This document shows positions 1 to 9,403 of a stretch of 64,000 nt of DNA, one piece after another (positions within the stretch are counted from its first letter, which is position 1; every line of letters starts with the position of its first letter). Where the stretch lies: contig JAGBHM010000017.1 in assembly GCA_017935505.1 (NCBI GenBank), positions 1-64,000 on the forward strand, given 5' to 3'. The position numbers and the translations under genes were made by a program. The notes beneath the pieces are model-generated. The model did not search any database. It was not told the origin of the DNA and saw only the letters and a list, made by a program, of their open reading frames with translations. The DNA comes from Bacteroidales bacterium. GTDB taxonomy: Bacteria > Bacteroidota > Bacteroidia > Bacteroidales > UBA932.

Positions 1-179
1 GGCAACCGTTCTGTTTCATTACCTTTCATTTCCTTGCTTTTTTGCCTTTGTTACCATTTCCGAGGTTTGCCGTTTAATGCGTTATAGGTCAGTGACAAAC
101 GCACTTTTTCGCTTTTTTTGCTCCGAGAACCGTAATTTTTTCTACAAAAATATTTAAAATGGATTAACTTTGTATCCTT
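1..179. other. Intergenic region upstream of sufB
   Basis: No gene is visible here. The segment is pyrimidine-rich on the + strand and ends in the sufB promoter. The gene to the left lies outside the window, so any terminator it needs may be in the first 100 bases, but I see no clear hairpin with a T-run. Confidence 0.5.
165..172 (+). promoter_or_regulatory. Bacteroidota -7 box for sufB
   Basis: TAACTTTG matches TAnnTTTG exactly. It ends seven bases before the ATG at 180, so transcription would begin only a few bases ahead of the start codon. The -33 element is not obvious. Confidence 0.6.
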
Positions 180-1616
180 ATGAGCAAAAAGAATAATATA
201 ATAGAAGATATAGCCAATGCCGAATACCAGCACGGTTTTGAATCGGACATTGAACAGGAGTTCATCCCAAAAGGATTGAATGAAGATATTATACGCCTTA
301 TTTCACAGAAAAAGGGGGAGCCGCAGTGGCTACTCGATTTCAGACTCAAGGCTTTTGCAAAATGGCAGACCATGGAGATGCCCAAATGGGCCCATCTGGA
401 GATACCTGAAATAGATTATCAGGATATAATATATTATGCTGCCCCTACACCTAAAAAAGAGGCAACCGAAATTGATCCTGAACTTGCAGAGACTTTTGAG
501 AAGTTGGGAATTCCGCTCCATGAGAGGAATGTGCTTGCAGGTGTTGCAGTGGATGCGGTATTTGACTCGGTTTCGGTAAAGACTACATTCCGTGAGACTT
601 TGGCCGAAAAGGGCGTGATCTTCTGCTCATTTTCAGAGGCTGTCAGGGATTACCCCGACCTTGTAAAGAAATATCTTGCATCTGTTGTTCCTATTGGAGA
701 CAACTACTATTCGGCCCTCAACTCTGCTGTTTTCAGCGACGGTTCGTTCTGCTACATTCCAAAGGGTGTAAGATGCCCTATGGAGTTAAGCAGCTATTTC
801 AGAATAAATGCAAAGGGAACCGGACAGTTTGAGAGGACCCTCATTGTTGCCGATGAAGGCTCTTATGTAAGCTATCTCGAGGGATGTACAGCTCCGCAAA
901 GGGATGAAAACCAACTACATGCCGCGGTTGTTGAGATTGTTGTAATGCAGGATGCCGAGGTAAAATACTCTACAGTGCAGAACTGGTATCCGGGCGACAA
1001 GAACGGAAAGGGAGGAATCTACAACTTCGTTACCAAACGCGGTATCTGCAAAGGTGCCAACAGCAAACTCTTCTGGGCTCAAGTTGAGACAGGATCTGCA
1101 ATTACATGGAAATATCCGAGCACAATATTGAAAGGCGACAACTCTGTCTCTGAATTCTACTCTGTTGCAGTTACAAACAACTACCAGCAGGCAGACACCG
1201 GCACAAAGATGATACATCTTGGCAAAAATACCAGAAGCCGCATTGTGAGCAAAGGTATCTCTGCCGGATTCAGTCAGAACAGCTACAGGGGTCTTGTGAA
1301 GATCTCGCCAAACGCAGACAACGCCCGTAACTTTTCACAGTGCGACAGTCTTCTGCTCGGCGACAAATGCGGTGCCCACACCTTCCCGTATATAGAAAAT
1401 GACAACCAGAGTGCTGTTGTGGAGCATGAGGCAACAACATCAAAGATAGGTGAAGACCAGTTGTTCTACTGCAGACAGAGGGGAATTACAGCAGAGGATG
1501 CTGTAGGACTTATTGTAAACGGATATGCAAAAGAGGTGCTCAACAAACTTCCTATGGAGTTTGCAGTGGAGGCCCAAAAACTGCTCCAAGTCTCTTTGGA
1601 GGGAAGTGTAGGTTAA
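180..1616 (+). CDS. sufB: SufB, Fe-S cluster scaffold subunit
   Basis: 478 residues, the normal SufB length. SufB is the main scaffold of the cytoplasmic SufBCD complex, on which Fe-S clusters are built from SufS/SufE sulfur and then passed to apoproteins. The sequence shows the SufB N-terminal region and the conserved beta-helix core, with motifs such as [17 protein letters not shown], and near the C-terminus a [11 protein letters not shown] segment typical of SufB/SufD. It is the first gene of a + strand operon with pnuC, sufC and sufD. The start at 180 fits the promoter immediately upstream and gives [17 protein letters not shown]. Identification is very secure. Confidence 0.97.
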   Translation: MSKKNNIIEDIANAEYQHGFESDIEQEFIPKGLNEDIIRLISQKKGEPQWLLDFRLKAFAKWQTMEMPKWAHLEIPEIDYQDIIYYAAPTPKKEATEIDPELAETFEKLGIPLHERNVLAGVAVDAVFDSVSVKTTFRETLAEKGVIFCSFSEAVRDYPDLVKKYLASVVPIGDNYYSALNSAVFSDGSFCYIPKGVRCPMELSSYFRINAKGTGQFERTLIVADEGSYVSYLEGCTAPQRDENQLHAAVVEIVVMQDAEVKYSTVQNWYPGDKNGKGGIYNFVTKRGICKGANSKLFWAQVETGSAITWKYPSTILKGDNSVSEFYSVAVTNNYQQADTGTKMIHLGKNTRSRIVSKGISAGFSQNSYRGLVKISPNADNARNFSQCDSLLLGDKCGAHTFPYIENDNQSAVVEHEATTSKIGEDQLFYCRQRGITAEDAVGLIVNGYAKEVLNKLPMEFAVEAQKLLQVSLEGSVG

Positions 1617-1632
1617 ACTTAAAGGTTTAATT

Positions 1633-2298
1633 ATGTATTGTATGACAGGTAACATATTTGATATAAACAACATATTTTTCACAATAGGTGGACAAGGAAT
1701 CAGTTTCCTTGAATTCTTCGCCGTACTTACAGGTCTGAGTTGTGTATTTCTTGCTTCACGCGGAAAGGTTGCCAACTTCTGGATAGGCTATCTCTACAAC
1801 ATTCTGCTATTTATGATGTTTATGCAAAAGAATCTGTATTCCAGCATGCTTATACAGCCTATATCATTGATTATAAACCTGTTTGGACATTACAGATGGA
1901 CCCATCCGAGAGAGAATGAAAAAGATGGCAAGTCTCTGCTGAAAATTACATTGCTCACAGGCAGACAAAGGATCATAATTTTGTGTCAGGTTGCCATATT
2001 TGCATTTTTCTGGGGCTTGTTGTTGAGCAAACTGAATGTATATTGGCCTGATCTGTTCCCTATGGCCCGACAGCCATATCTGGATGCATTTGTTACTGTA
2101 ATGATCCTTTTGGCCCAACTGCTGTCGGCGCAGAAAAAATTGGATTGCTGGGCAATTTGGTTTATAGTAAACACAACAAACGGAATTCTCTACATCAAGG
2201 CAGGTCTTGCATTTATGCCTATTGTAGCCTGCGGTTACCTTATCCTTGCATTCTTTGGATTCAGGATGTGGAGAAAAAAATGGATTGACGAGAAATAG
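1633..2298 (+). CDS. pnuC: PnuC-family vitamin transporter (nicotinamide riboside type)
   Basis: 221-residue polytopic inner-membrane protein with about seven hydrophobic segments. PnuC proteins take up nicotinamide riboside by facilitated diffusion for NAD salvage; close relatives carry thiamine (PnuT) or riboflavin (PnuX). Family hallmarks visible are the early FLEFFAVLTG and YLYNILLFMMF helices and the QKKLDCWAIWFIVN segment, containing the WxxW substrate-site motif. There is no TPP or FMN riboswitch upstream, which slightly favours nicotinamide riboside, but the substrate is inferred. It starts 16 nt after sufB and lies 27 nt before sufC, so it is co-transcribed with the Fe-S assembly genes, an unusual location. 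ATG at 1642 is an alternative start. Confidence 0.88.
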   Translation: MYCMTGNIFDINNIFFTIGGQGISFLEFFAVLTGLSCVFLASRGKVANFWIGYLYNILLFMMFMQKNLYSSMLIQPISLIINLFGHYRWTHPRENEKDGKSLLKITLLTGRQRIIILCQVAIFAFFWGLLLSKLNVYWPDLFPMARQPYLDAFVTVMILLAQLLSAQKKLDCWAIWFIVNTTNGILYIKAGLAFMPIVACGYLILAFFGFRMWRKKWIDEK

Positions 2299-2325
2299 AT
2301 TAGATAAAACGAGTTATAATTATAT

Positions 2326-3084
2326 ATGGAGAATTTGATTGAAATTAAGGATCTGCATGCCTCTATCAACGGCAAAGAGATATTGAAAGGTATAAACCTT
2401 ACCGTAAAGGCAGGAGAAGTACATGCAATAATGGGCCCCAACGGTTCTGGAAAGAGTACATTGTCTGCAGTGCTGGCCGGTAAAGAGAACTATGAAGTTA
2501 CCGGTGGTAGCGTAACTTTTTTAGGCAGGAACCTTCTCGAAATGTCTCCTGAAGAGCGCTCTTGGGCAGGTCTGTTCCTGGGTTTCCAATATCCTATAGA
2601 GATACCTGGAGTAACCAATGTAAACTTTATGAAAACAGCTGTAAATGAGCATCGTAAACAAAATAATCTGCCTGCTCTCACAGCAGCTGAGTATCTGAAG
2701 CTCATGAGAGAGAAACTTGCCATTGTTGAGATGGATCCGGCTTTCTCATCCCGTGGTGTGAATGTTGGCTTCTCTGGTGGAGAGAAGAAGAGGAATGAGA
2801 TTTTCCAGATGGCAATGCTTAATCCGCGTCTTGCAATATTGGACGAGACAGACAGCGGTCTGGATGTTGATGCGCTCCGCATTGTTGCAAATGGTGTGAA
2901 CAAGTTGAAAACCCCACAAAATGCAACAATTGTCATCACCCACTATCAGAGATTGCTCGATTATATCGTTCCTGACATCGTACATGTGCTCTACAAGGGA
3001 CGCATCATCAAGACCTCAGGAAAAGAGTTGGCTCTGGAGGTTGAAAGCAGAGGTTATGACTGGCTAATCAATGAATCTGAATAA
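2326..3084 (+). CDS. sufC: SufC, ATPase of the SufBCD complex
   Basis: 252-residue soluble ABC-type ATPase, typical length. Walker A is GPNGSGKST (about residues 38-46), the ABC signature is FSGGEKKR, and Walker B with the catalytic glutamate and D-loop is LAILDETDSGLD. ATP binding by SufC drives conformational change of SufB-SufD during cluster assembly. The stop codon overlaps the sufD ATG by one base (TAATG), indicating translational coupling. Separation from sufB by pnuC is the only oddity. Confidence 0.97.
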   Translation: MENLIEIKDLHASINGKEILKGINLTVKAGEVHAIMGPNGSGKSTLSAVLAGKENYEVTGGSVTFLGRNLLEMSPEERSWAGLFLGFQYPIEIPGVTNVNFMKTAVNEHRKQNNLPALTAAEYLKLMREKLAIVEMDPAFSSRGVNVGFSGGEKKRNEIFQMAMLNPRLAILDETDSGLDVDALRIVANGVNKLKTPQNATIVITHYQRLLDYIVPDIVHVLYKGRIIKTSGKELALEVESRGYDWLINESE

Positions 3085-4115
3085 TGACAAATTATATATA
3101 TACTCCCGACAATAATAATCCCGGCTTCCGCTGCAGGGTTCCCCTCAACAATACTGTACAGTTATTTGTTGCCGACGGCATCATGCAACAGGAAAACATC
3201 GGGGAGATTTCAATACAGCAACAGGAGAGAGGCTATACGCTGCATGTGGAGAAGGGCAAGAATATCCCAGAGTTGCTGCAGATAATATCGGTACGCACAT
3301 CTGCCAATACCAGACCGCTTGATTTCAGCAGCAGGTTTGAACTGGAGAGCTGCTCAAGTGCAAAGCTGCTCCTTTGCTCACACACTCTGAGCGAGGATAA
3401 TTTTGCCACCAACGAGAACATATCTGTAGAGATTGGGGAAAATGCTGTACTTGATCTGGTCATGATGCAGAATGAGCACAATAACTCCATCCATAATGCC
3501 AAATTCGACATCTCTCTGGCGGCAAACAGTCTCCTGCGGTTCCATATTGTTACCCTGCATGGAGGAGAGATTACAAATACGATAAATGTAAATCTCAATG
3601 GAAAGGGCTGTGAATGTGACCTTAACGGCCTATACCTGGCAAACGGGAAACAACACATCTCCAATAAGGTAAACATCTCCCACAATGTTCCTGAGTGCCA
3701 CAGCAACCAGCTGTTCAAAGGCATACTGGAGGATGAGGCTATCACAAAATTTAGCGGAACGATACTGGTTGCAAAGGATGCCCAGAAAACAGAGGCTTAC
3801 CAGGCAAACAACAATCTGCTCTCTTCAGATTTTGCAAAGGCATATACCCAGCCACATTTGGAAATATATGCAGATGATGTGAAATGTTCACATGGAGCAA
3901 CTGTAGGAAGTCTGAATGAAGATGAACTCTTCTATATGCGCTCGAGGGGAATATCATACAATGAGGCAAAACTGCTGCAACAGCAGGCATTTGCATATGC
4001 TGCACTTGCAAAAATCAACAACCCTGAACTGCTCGACAGATTGGGCAACCTTGTTGAAAAGAGGTTGCGCGGAGAGTTCTCACATTGCCAGAACTGCAGC
4101 ACACATTGCTGTTAG
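3084..4115 (+). CDS. sufD: SufD, Fe-S cluster assembly subunit
   Basis: 343 residues, shorter than the roughly 430 of many SufD proteins; the missing part is the N-terminal helical domain. The beta-helix core is intact: FKGILEDEAITKFSG, then the typical H-G-A-T-V-G segment followed by DELFYMRSRGI. SufD pairs with SufB to form the shell that SufC drives. The extreme C-terminus is cysteine-rich (HCQNCSTHCC, five Cys), which could bind metal or simply be a lineage trait. The gene is translationally coupled to sufC and is the last of the operon; no strong terminator follows. Confidence 0.93.
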   Translation: MTNYIYTPDNNNPGFRCRVPLNNTVQLFVADGIMQQENIGEISIQQQERGYTLHVEKGKNIPELLQIISVRTSANTRPLDFSSRFELESCSSAKLLLCSHTLSEDNFATNENISVEIGENAVLDLVMMQNEHNNSIHNAKFDISLAANSLLRFHIVTLHGGEITNTINVNLNGKGCECDLNGLYLANGKQHISNKVNISHNVPECHSNQLFKGILEDEAITKFSGTILVAKDAQKTEAYQANNNLLSSDFAKAYTQPHLEIYADDVKCSHGATVGSLNEDELFYMRSRGISYNEAKLLQQQAFAYAALAKINNPELLDRLGNLVEKRLRGEFSHCQNCSTHCC

Positions 4116-4272
4116 AGAGCCTACTACAGCATTGTTGATTCATTGTTGATAAATATTACCTGCTATCCTTTATAGTATTTGCAAAATCATCTAACTTGCA
4201 GTGCTTTTCCACCGTTGTCAAAACATCGGTAATACACTTGCATTTTAAACATTTTCAAATACTTACGCTAAT

Positions 4273-6792
4273 ATGAACACCTACACCTATCAAGAGGCGC
4301 TGCAGGAGAGCATCAAATATTTCAAAGGCGATGAGCTGGCAGCATCTGTTTGGATTGGCAAATATGCCATGAAAGATTCTCTGGGAAATCTGTATGAAAA
4401 TTCTCCGGAGCAAATGCACAGAAGACTTGCCAAGGAGTTTGCCCGTATTGAGGCAAAATATCCAAACCCAATGTCAGAAGATGAAATTTATGATCTACTC
4501 AAAAATTTCAAATTCATCATCCCTCAGGGCGGTCCTATGACAGGTATAGGAAACAACTATCAGATTGCGTCACTTTCAAACTGCTTTGTTATAGGAAACG
4601 ACGGTCCGTCGGATTCCTATGGTGGAATTTTGAAGATTGATGAGGAGCAAGTGCAGCTGATGAAAAGGCGTGGTGGTGTAGGTCATGACCTTTCACACAT
4701 CAGACCTGCCGGAAGTCCTGTTTTGAACAGCGCACTCACCTCTACAGGTATTGTTCCGTTCATGGAGCGTTACTCCAACTCAACCAGGGAGGTTGCCCAG
4801 GATGGAAGAAGGGGTGCCCTCATGCTCTCTGTTTCGATCAAGCATCCGGATTCGGAGGCATTCATTGATGCAAAGATGGAGCAAGGAAAAGTTACCGGTG
4901 CAAATGTATCTGTAAAGATTGACGATGAATTCATGAGAGCTGCACTTTCTGGAGGGCAGTACAAGCAGCAGTACCCTATAGACAGCAATGAGCCTAAGGT
5001 TGAGAAGATGATCAGCGCACAGCAACTGTGGCAGAAGATTATCCACAATGCATGGAAGTCTGCCGAGCCTGGCGTATTGTTCTGGGATACAGTACTTAGA
5101 GAATCGGTGGCTGACTGCTATGCCGATTTGGGATACAGGACTGTGAGCACCAATCCTTGCGGTGAGATTCCTCTGTGCCCATACGACTCTTGCCGCCTGA
5201 TTGCAATGAATCTCTACTCTTATGTGGAGAATCCGTTCACCCCTCTTGCAAAATTCAACTTCGACCTCTTCAAGGAGCATACAATAAAGGCAATGAGACT
5301 GATGGATGACCTTGTCGACCTCGAGATGGAGAAGATTGATGCAATTCTTGCAAAGATATTGTCGGACCCTGAGACTGCAGCAACCAAGAGAACTGAGGTT
5401 GAGCTGTGGGAGAAGATAAGGGAGAAATCACTTGGCGGAAGAAGAACCGGACTTGGCATTACAGCAGAGGGTGACATGCTTGCCGCTCTCGGATATACAT
5501 ATGGCAACGACAAAGCAATTGCATTCTCTGTTGAGGTGCAGAAGACTCTTGCAGTAAATGCCTACAGATCATCTGTAATCATGGCCAAAGAGAGAGGTGC
5601 ATTCCCTATCTACGATGCAAAGAGGGAGGAGCACAACCCTATGATAGACCGTATCAGGGAGGCTGATCCTGAACTATATAAAGAGATGACAAAGAGCGGA
5701 CGCAGAAACATCTCAATGCTTACCATAGCTCCTACCGGAACAACAAGTCTCATGACCCAGACAACCTCCGGCATCGAGCCTGTATTCCTTCCATTCTATG
5801 TGAGAAGAAGGAAGGTTAACCCTAATGACAAGAATGTTAAGGTTGCTGTAAAAGATGAGGTGGGCGACAGCTTTGAGGAGTTCTATGTATTCCACCACAA
5901 ATTCCTCACATGGTGTGAAGTACAGGGATATGACATTGATCAGGTGAAGGGCATGACAGTTGACCAGATCAATGAGATTGTTGCAAAATCTCCATACCAT
6001 AAAGCCACTTCAGCTGATATCGACTGGGTTGCCAAAGTAAAGATGCAGGGAAGCATCCAGAAATGGGTAGACCACTCTATAAGCGTTACTGTAAACTTGC
6101 CTAACAATGTGAGCGAGAAACTTGTTGCTGATGTATACAAAACAGCATGGGAGGTTGGTTGTAAAGGTGTTACAGTTTACCGCGACGGTTCAAGAACAGG
6201 TGTGCTCGTTGCTGCCAAAGATGAGAAAAAACCAACATTGGGACCTAAAAAACGTCCTAAATCACTTGAGGCAGACGTTATCCGCTTCCTCAACGGAAGG
6301 GAGCACTGGATTGCCCTTATCGGAAAGACAAATGGTGTTCCATATGAGATCTTTACCGGTCTTGTAGATGAGGATTCAAGAAGTATTCCTAAAGGTGTTG
6401 AGAAAGGATTTATTGTTAAAGAGAAGGATATCAATACCGGCAAGAGCCGCTACGACTTCCACTTTATCGACAAATATGGCTACACCAACATTATCGGAGG
6501 TATCTCCCATATGTTCAACAAAGAGTATTGGAACTATGCCAAACTGATCTCAGGCGTGTTGCGTCACGGTATGCCGATTGTGGATGTGATAAACCTCATC
6601 AACGGACTCCAGCTCGACAGCGAGGCAATCAATACCTGGAAAAACGGAGTGGAGCGCTCTTTGAAACGCTACATCCCTGACGGCACAAAAGATGACACAG
6701 GCAAGAAGTGTCCTAAATGCCAGTCTGATGACCTGATTTATCAGGAGGGATGCCTGGTATGTAAAAACTGCGGCTACTCAAAATGCGGTTGA
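4273..6792 (+). CDS. nrdJ: Class II (adenosylcobalamin-dependent) ribonucleotide reductase
   Basis: 839 residues. Makes deoxyribonucleotides from ribonucleotides using adenosylcobalamin to generate the thiyl radical, so it works with or without oxygen. Visible landmarks are the first redox cysteine in SNCFVIG (C104), the catalytic NPCGE (N294, C296, E298), the phosphate-binding APTGTTS near 487, and a C-terminal zinc-ribbon-like tail CPKC...CLVCKNCGYSKCG typical of the B12-dependent family. No cobalamin riboswitch or NrdR boxes are seen in the 157-nt gap upstream. IspE follows 20 nt later, so the two probably share a transcript. Whether it prefers di- or triphosphates cannot be told here. Confidence 0.93.
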   Translation: MNTYTYQEALQESIKYFKGDELAASVWIGKYAMKDSLGNLYENSPEQMHRRLAKEFARIEAKYPNPMSEDEIYDLLKNFKFIIPQGGPMTGIGNNYQIASLSNCFVIGNDGPSDSYGGILKIDEEQVQLMKRRGGVGHDLSHIRPAGSPVLNSALTSTGIVPFMERYSNSTREVAQDGRRGALMLSVSIKHPDSEAFIDAKMEQGKVTGANVSVKIDDEFMRAALSGGQYKQQYPIDSNEPKVEKMISAQQLWQKIIHNAWKSAEPGVLFWDTVLRESVADCYADLGYRTVSTNPCGEIPLCPYDSCRLIAMNLYSYVENPFTPLAKFNFDLFKEHTIKAMRLMDDLVDLEMEKIDAILAKILSDPETAATKRTEVELWEKIREKSLGGRRTGLGITAEGDMLAALGYTYGNDKAIAFSVEVQKTLAVNAYRSSVIMAKERGAFPIYDAKREEHNPMIDRIREADPELYKEMTKSGRRNISMLTIAPTGTTSLMTQTTSGIEPVFLPFYVRRRKVNPNDKNVKVAVKDEVGDSFEEFYVFHHKFLTWCEVQGYDIDQVKGMTVDQINEIVAKSPYHKATSADIDWVAKVKMQGSIQKWVDHSISVTVNLPNNVSEKLVADVYKTAWEVGCKGVTVYRDGSRTGVLVAAKDEKKPTLGPKKRPKSLEADVIRFLNGREHWIALIGKTNGVPYEIFTGLVDEDSRSIPKGVEKGFIVKEKDINTGKSRYDFHFIDKYGYTNIIGGISHMFNKEYWNYAKLISGVLRHGMPIVDVINLINGLQLDSEAINTWKNGVERSLKRYIPDGTKDDTGKKCPKCQSDDLIYQEGCLVCKNCGYSKCG

Positions 6793-6812
6793 TAACCGGA
6801 AGAGACTGATAT

Positions 6813-7643
6813 ATGATAGTATATCCTAATGCCAAAATAAATATAGGCCTTAAGGTCTTGAATAAAAGAGAGGACGGGTTTCATAACCTTGAGACTCTCT
6901 TTTATCCTATAAACAAGTGCGATATTCTAGAAATTGTTGAGGGTAAAGAGCTGAAAATGGAGCAGTATGGCATTACCATCCCATCTGTCGCAGGAGACAA
7001 TGATGCAGCAGCCATGGCCCCAGAAGAGAATCTCTGCATAAGAGCATACAAACTTCTTAAAAAGGATTTTGACATACCGCCTGTAGAGATATATCTTCAC
7101 AAGAATATTCCCGTTGGGGCAGGTTTGGGCGGCGGTTCCTCTGATGCAGCACATACAATATTGGCATTAGACAAATTATATAATCTGAACCTTACAACCA
7201 GACAGATGGCGCAATATGCTTCCATTCTTGGGAGCGATTGCGCCTTCTTCATTTACAACAGGCCTATGCTTGGAGAGGGACGTGGTGAAATACTTTCCGA
7301 AATTTCAGCAGCAGGGCTTGAAGATCTCCGCAAGAACTACACTATAGAGCTGATACATCCACCATATTTTGTCTCAACAGCCCAGGCCTATGGAGGAATT
7401 GTTCCACGCAACAAAAAGCAGGAGGCCGGTATTATTCTTCCGGATAACGGCATGCCCCTTGTTGAACTTCTCCAATCTCCGGTAACAGAGTGGCACAACA
7501 AAATTTTCAATGATTTCGAAGAGACAGTATTTGCAAAAATACCACAGCTGGCAGATTACAAACAGGAATTATACGACAGTGGCGCTGTATATGCCGCAAT
7601 GAGTGGAAGCGGTTCCACCATGTTTGGAATATTTAAAAAGTGA
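6813..7643 (+). CDS. ispE: IspE, 4-diphosphocytidyl-2-C-methyl-D-erythritol kinase
   Basis: 276-residue GHMP kinase of the MEP isoprenoid pathway, phosphorylating the 2-hydroxyl of CDP-methylerythritol. It has the substrate-binding N-terminus YPNAKINIGLKV, the glycine-rich ATP loop VGAGLGGGSSDAA (about 101-113), the catalytic aspartate in LGSDCAFF (about 145), and the C-terminal GHMP motif MSGSGSTMFG. It is 20 nt downstream of nrdJ and ends before a strong bidirectional terminator. Confidence 0.95.
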   Translation: MIVYPNAKINIGLKVLNKREDGFHNLETLFYPINKCDILEIVEGKELKMEQYGITIPSVAGDNDAAAMAPEENLCIRAYKLLKKDFDIPPVEIYLHKNIPVGAGLGGGSSDAAHTILALDKLYNLNLTTRQMAQYASILGSDCAFFIYNRPMLGEGRGEILSEISAAGLEDLRKNYTIELIHPPYFVSTAQAYGGIVPRNKKQEAGIILPDNGMPLVELLQSPVTEWHNKIFNDFEETVFAKIPQLADYKQELYDSGAVYAAMSGSGSTMFGIFKK

Positions 7644-7676
7644 TCGGCAAAACAGAAAAGTGACACGACAAAAATA

Positions 7677-7716
7677 AAAAAGGGCTCTCTTCTGCTACAA
7701 AAGAGAACCCTTTTTT
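7677..7716. terminator. Bidirectional terminator between ispE and the LolE-type permease
   Basis: Hairpin with arms AAAAAGGGcTCTCTT and AAGAGAaCCCTTTTTT, one mismatch, a nine-base loop, and A- and T-runs on both sides, placed between convergent genes. Confidence 0.85.
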
Positions 7717-7816
7717 GTGTACTAAAACCTAAACCTACACTTTAAAGATGCAATAGGGTATCTTTTCGTTGCACGAAAAATCAAAAAAAATTCACTTTTT
7801 TTGAAAAAAATAAAAT

Positions 7817-9040
7817 TTAGTCTCTTTTCAGCAGGCGAACCGGCAGAATTGAGATGAAATATCCTATAAGAAGCACACCCGAAAGGGTTATCACCACATC
7901 GGCGAAATGGATATCTACAGGATATGAATCCACTATATAATTTCCAGGCATCGGTATAATTCCATATTGTTGCTGTATAAAGCACAATATCAATCCAATA
8001 ACAACACCAACCACTGCTCCGAAGAATGATATCAGCCACCCTTGCAGCACAAATATCCGGTTTATAATGCCAGTGCCGGCCCCCATGCTCAAATATGTCT
8101 GTATATCATGTTTTTTCTCAAGAATAAGCATTGAGAGGGAGCCGAAGATATTGATTGAGACAATAAGTATTACAAAAAAGAGAATCATATAGACAGCAAA
8201 CTTCTCAGATCTCATCATTTTATATAATGTCTCATTCTGCTCATAGCGGTTCTTTACAACAAAAGAGGCCCCAAGAATCTTTTCGAGCTCCTTTTCTCTC
8301 TCTGAATAGACTCCGCGCAGGCTCTCTCCGCTTCTCTTGTCCATATATATTTCAACAGATGTTGCTTCATGCTCCCCATATGAGAGCAGCTCCCTGGCCT
8401 TTGATATGGGGATATAGATTCCAGATTTATCAAAATCATTGTTCAATGATATGATTCCCGAAGGATAGAGAAACTCATCGTTGAGACTTGCTGCAGGGTT
8501 GATCATTGATATCTGGGAATTTCTGTCGGGAAAATAGAGTTCAATTGGTGAGAGGAAACGTACTCTGAGTCTCAGTTCCGTTGCAAGCCCACTGCCTATT
8601 ACAGCATTGCCCACATCTCCGAAGCCCAATTTGAATTCACCCTCAACAACATTCTCCGAAATGCCGCTAATTTGCCCGTAGGCCTCCTCTACTCCCCTTA
8701 TTGTTGCTATAGACTGTCTGTTGTCATAGATGGCAAATACAGTCTCCTCAACAACCGGGAAGAGCTGTGTAACACCCGGCAAGGAGGCAATCTGTTCAAA
8801 TTGGACACTGTTGGCAGAGAAACTTTTTCCCTCAGAGGGAGTTATAACAAAATCGGGCTGATACGCCTGATATTGCGATTTTATCAGTGTATCAAACCCG
8901 TTATATACAGAAAGTATTATTATCAGAGCCATGCTGCCTATCCCTATGCCAATAGAACTTATCAGCGAAATGATATTGATCACATTGTGAGACTTTTTCG
9001 CAAACAAGTATCTTTTTGCTATGAAAAAAGGCAGGTACAA
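7817..9040 (-). CDS. LolC/LolE-type ABC transporter permease (FtsX/MacB fold)
   Basis: 407 residues with four transmembrane helices: one near the N-terminus (about 20-45), a long periplasmic domain, then three near the C-terminus (about 285-400). This is the architecture of LolC/E, which extract lipoproteins from the inner membrane. The N-terminal FIAKRYLFAKKSHNVINIIS is the family signature. The ATPase partner (LolD) is not in the window, so the function as a lipoprotein releasing permease is inferred. It lies 12 nt after rbfA and is the last gene of the tyrS-rbfA transcript. Confidence 0.85.
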   Translation of the reverse strand: MYLPFFIAKRYLFAKKSHNVINIISLISSIGIGIGSMALIIILSVYNGFDTLIKSQYQAYQPDFVITPSEGKSFSANSVQFEQIASLPGVTQLFPVVEETVFAIYDNRQSIATIRGVEEAYGQISGISENVVEGEFKLGFGDVGNAVIGSGLATELRLRVRFLSPIELYFPDRNSQISMINPAASLNDEFLYPSGIISLNNDFDKSGIYIPISKARELLSYGEHEATSVEIYMDKRSGESLRGVYSEREKELEKILGASFVVKNRYEQNETLYKMMRSEKFAVYMILFFVILIVSINIFGSLSMLILEKKHDIQTYLSMGAGTGIINRIFVLQGWLISFFGAVVGVVIGLILCFIQQQYGIIPMPGNYIVDSYPVDIHFADVVITLSGVLLIGYFISILPVRLLKRD

Positions 9041-9052
9041 TATACTCTACTG

Positions 9053-9400
9053 TTAATTATTTTTCAATAACTCATCTATATGCTCCACATAATCGAGCGA
9101 AGTATCCTGGAAGAATACCAACTCAGGCACTATTCTCAGCTGTTTTGCTACCAGTCTTCCCAAATCGCCCCTTATAGATTTTGAAGACTCCTGTATCATC
9201 TTCATCACCTGAGGTGCCTTTGCCGACGGAAATATGCTTACAAAGACCTTGGCAACAGACAAATCCGGACTAACCCTGACCTCACTTACAGTTACCATGG
9301 CCCCACCAAATGCCGCCATACCCTTGCTCCTTATAATCTCCGCAAGGTCTCTCTGCAGCTGACGGCCAATTTTCTGTTGTCTTGTGCTCTCTCCTTCCAT
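9053..9400 (-). CDS. rbfA: RbfA, 30S ribosome-binding factor
   Basis: 115-residue KH-like protein that assists maturation of the 16S rRNA 5' end and is needed in the cold. Conserved features are the N-terminal RQQKIGRQLQRDLAEIIR helix, the VTVSEVRVSPDLSVAKVFVS beta strand region, and the C-terminal LRIVPELVFFQDTSLDY segment. It begins 3 nt after the tyrS stop and precedes the LolC/E-type permease, indicating one operon. Confidence 0.95.
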   Translation of the reverse strand: MEGESTRQQKIGRQLQRDLAEIIRSKGMAAFGGAMVTVSEVRVSPDLSVAKVFVSIFPSAKAPQVMKMIQESSKSIRGDLGRLVAKQLRIVPELVFFQDTSLDYVEHIDELLKNN

Positions 9401-9403
9401 ACT

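Noticed and set aside
1617..1632. TPP riboswitch ahead of pnuC, which would imply thiamine transport
   Set aside because: Only 16 bases separate sufB and pnuC, too few for a riboswitch.
4116..4272. Possible cobalamin riboswitch upstream of nrdJ
   Set aside because: The region is too short and lacks the B12-box sequence and stems.
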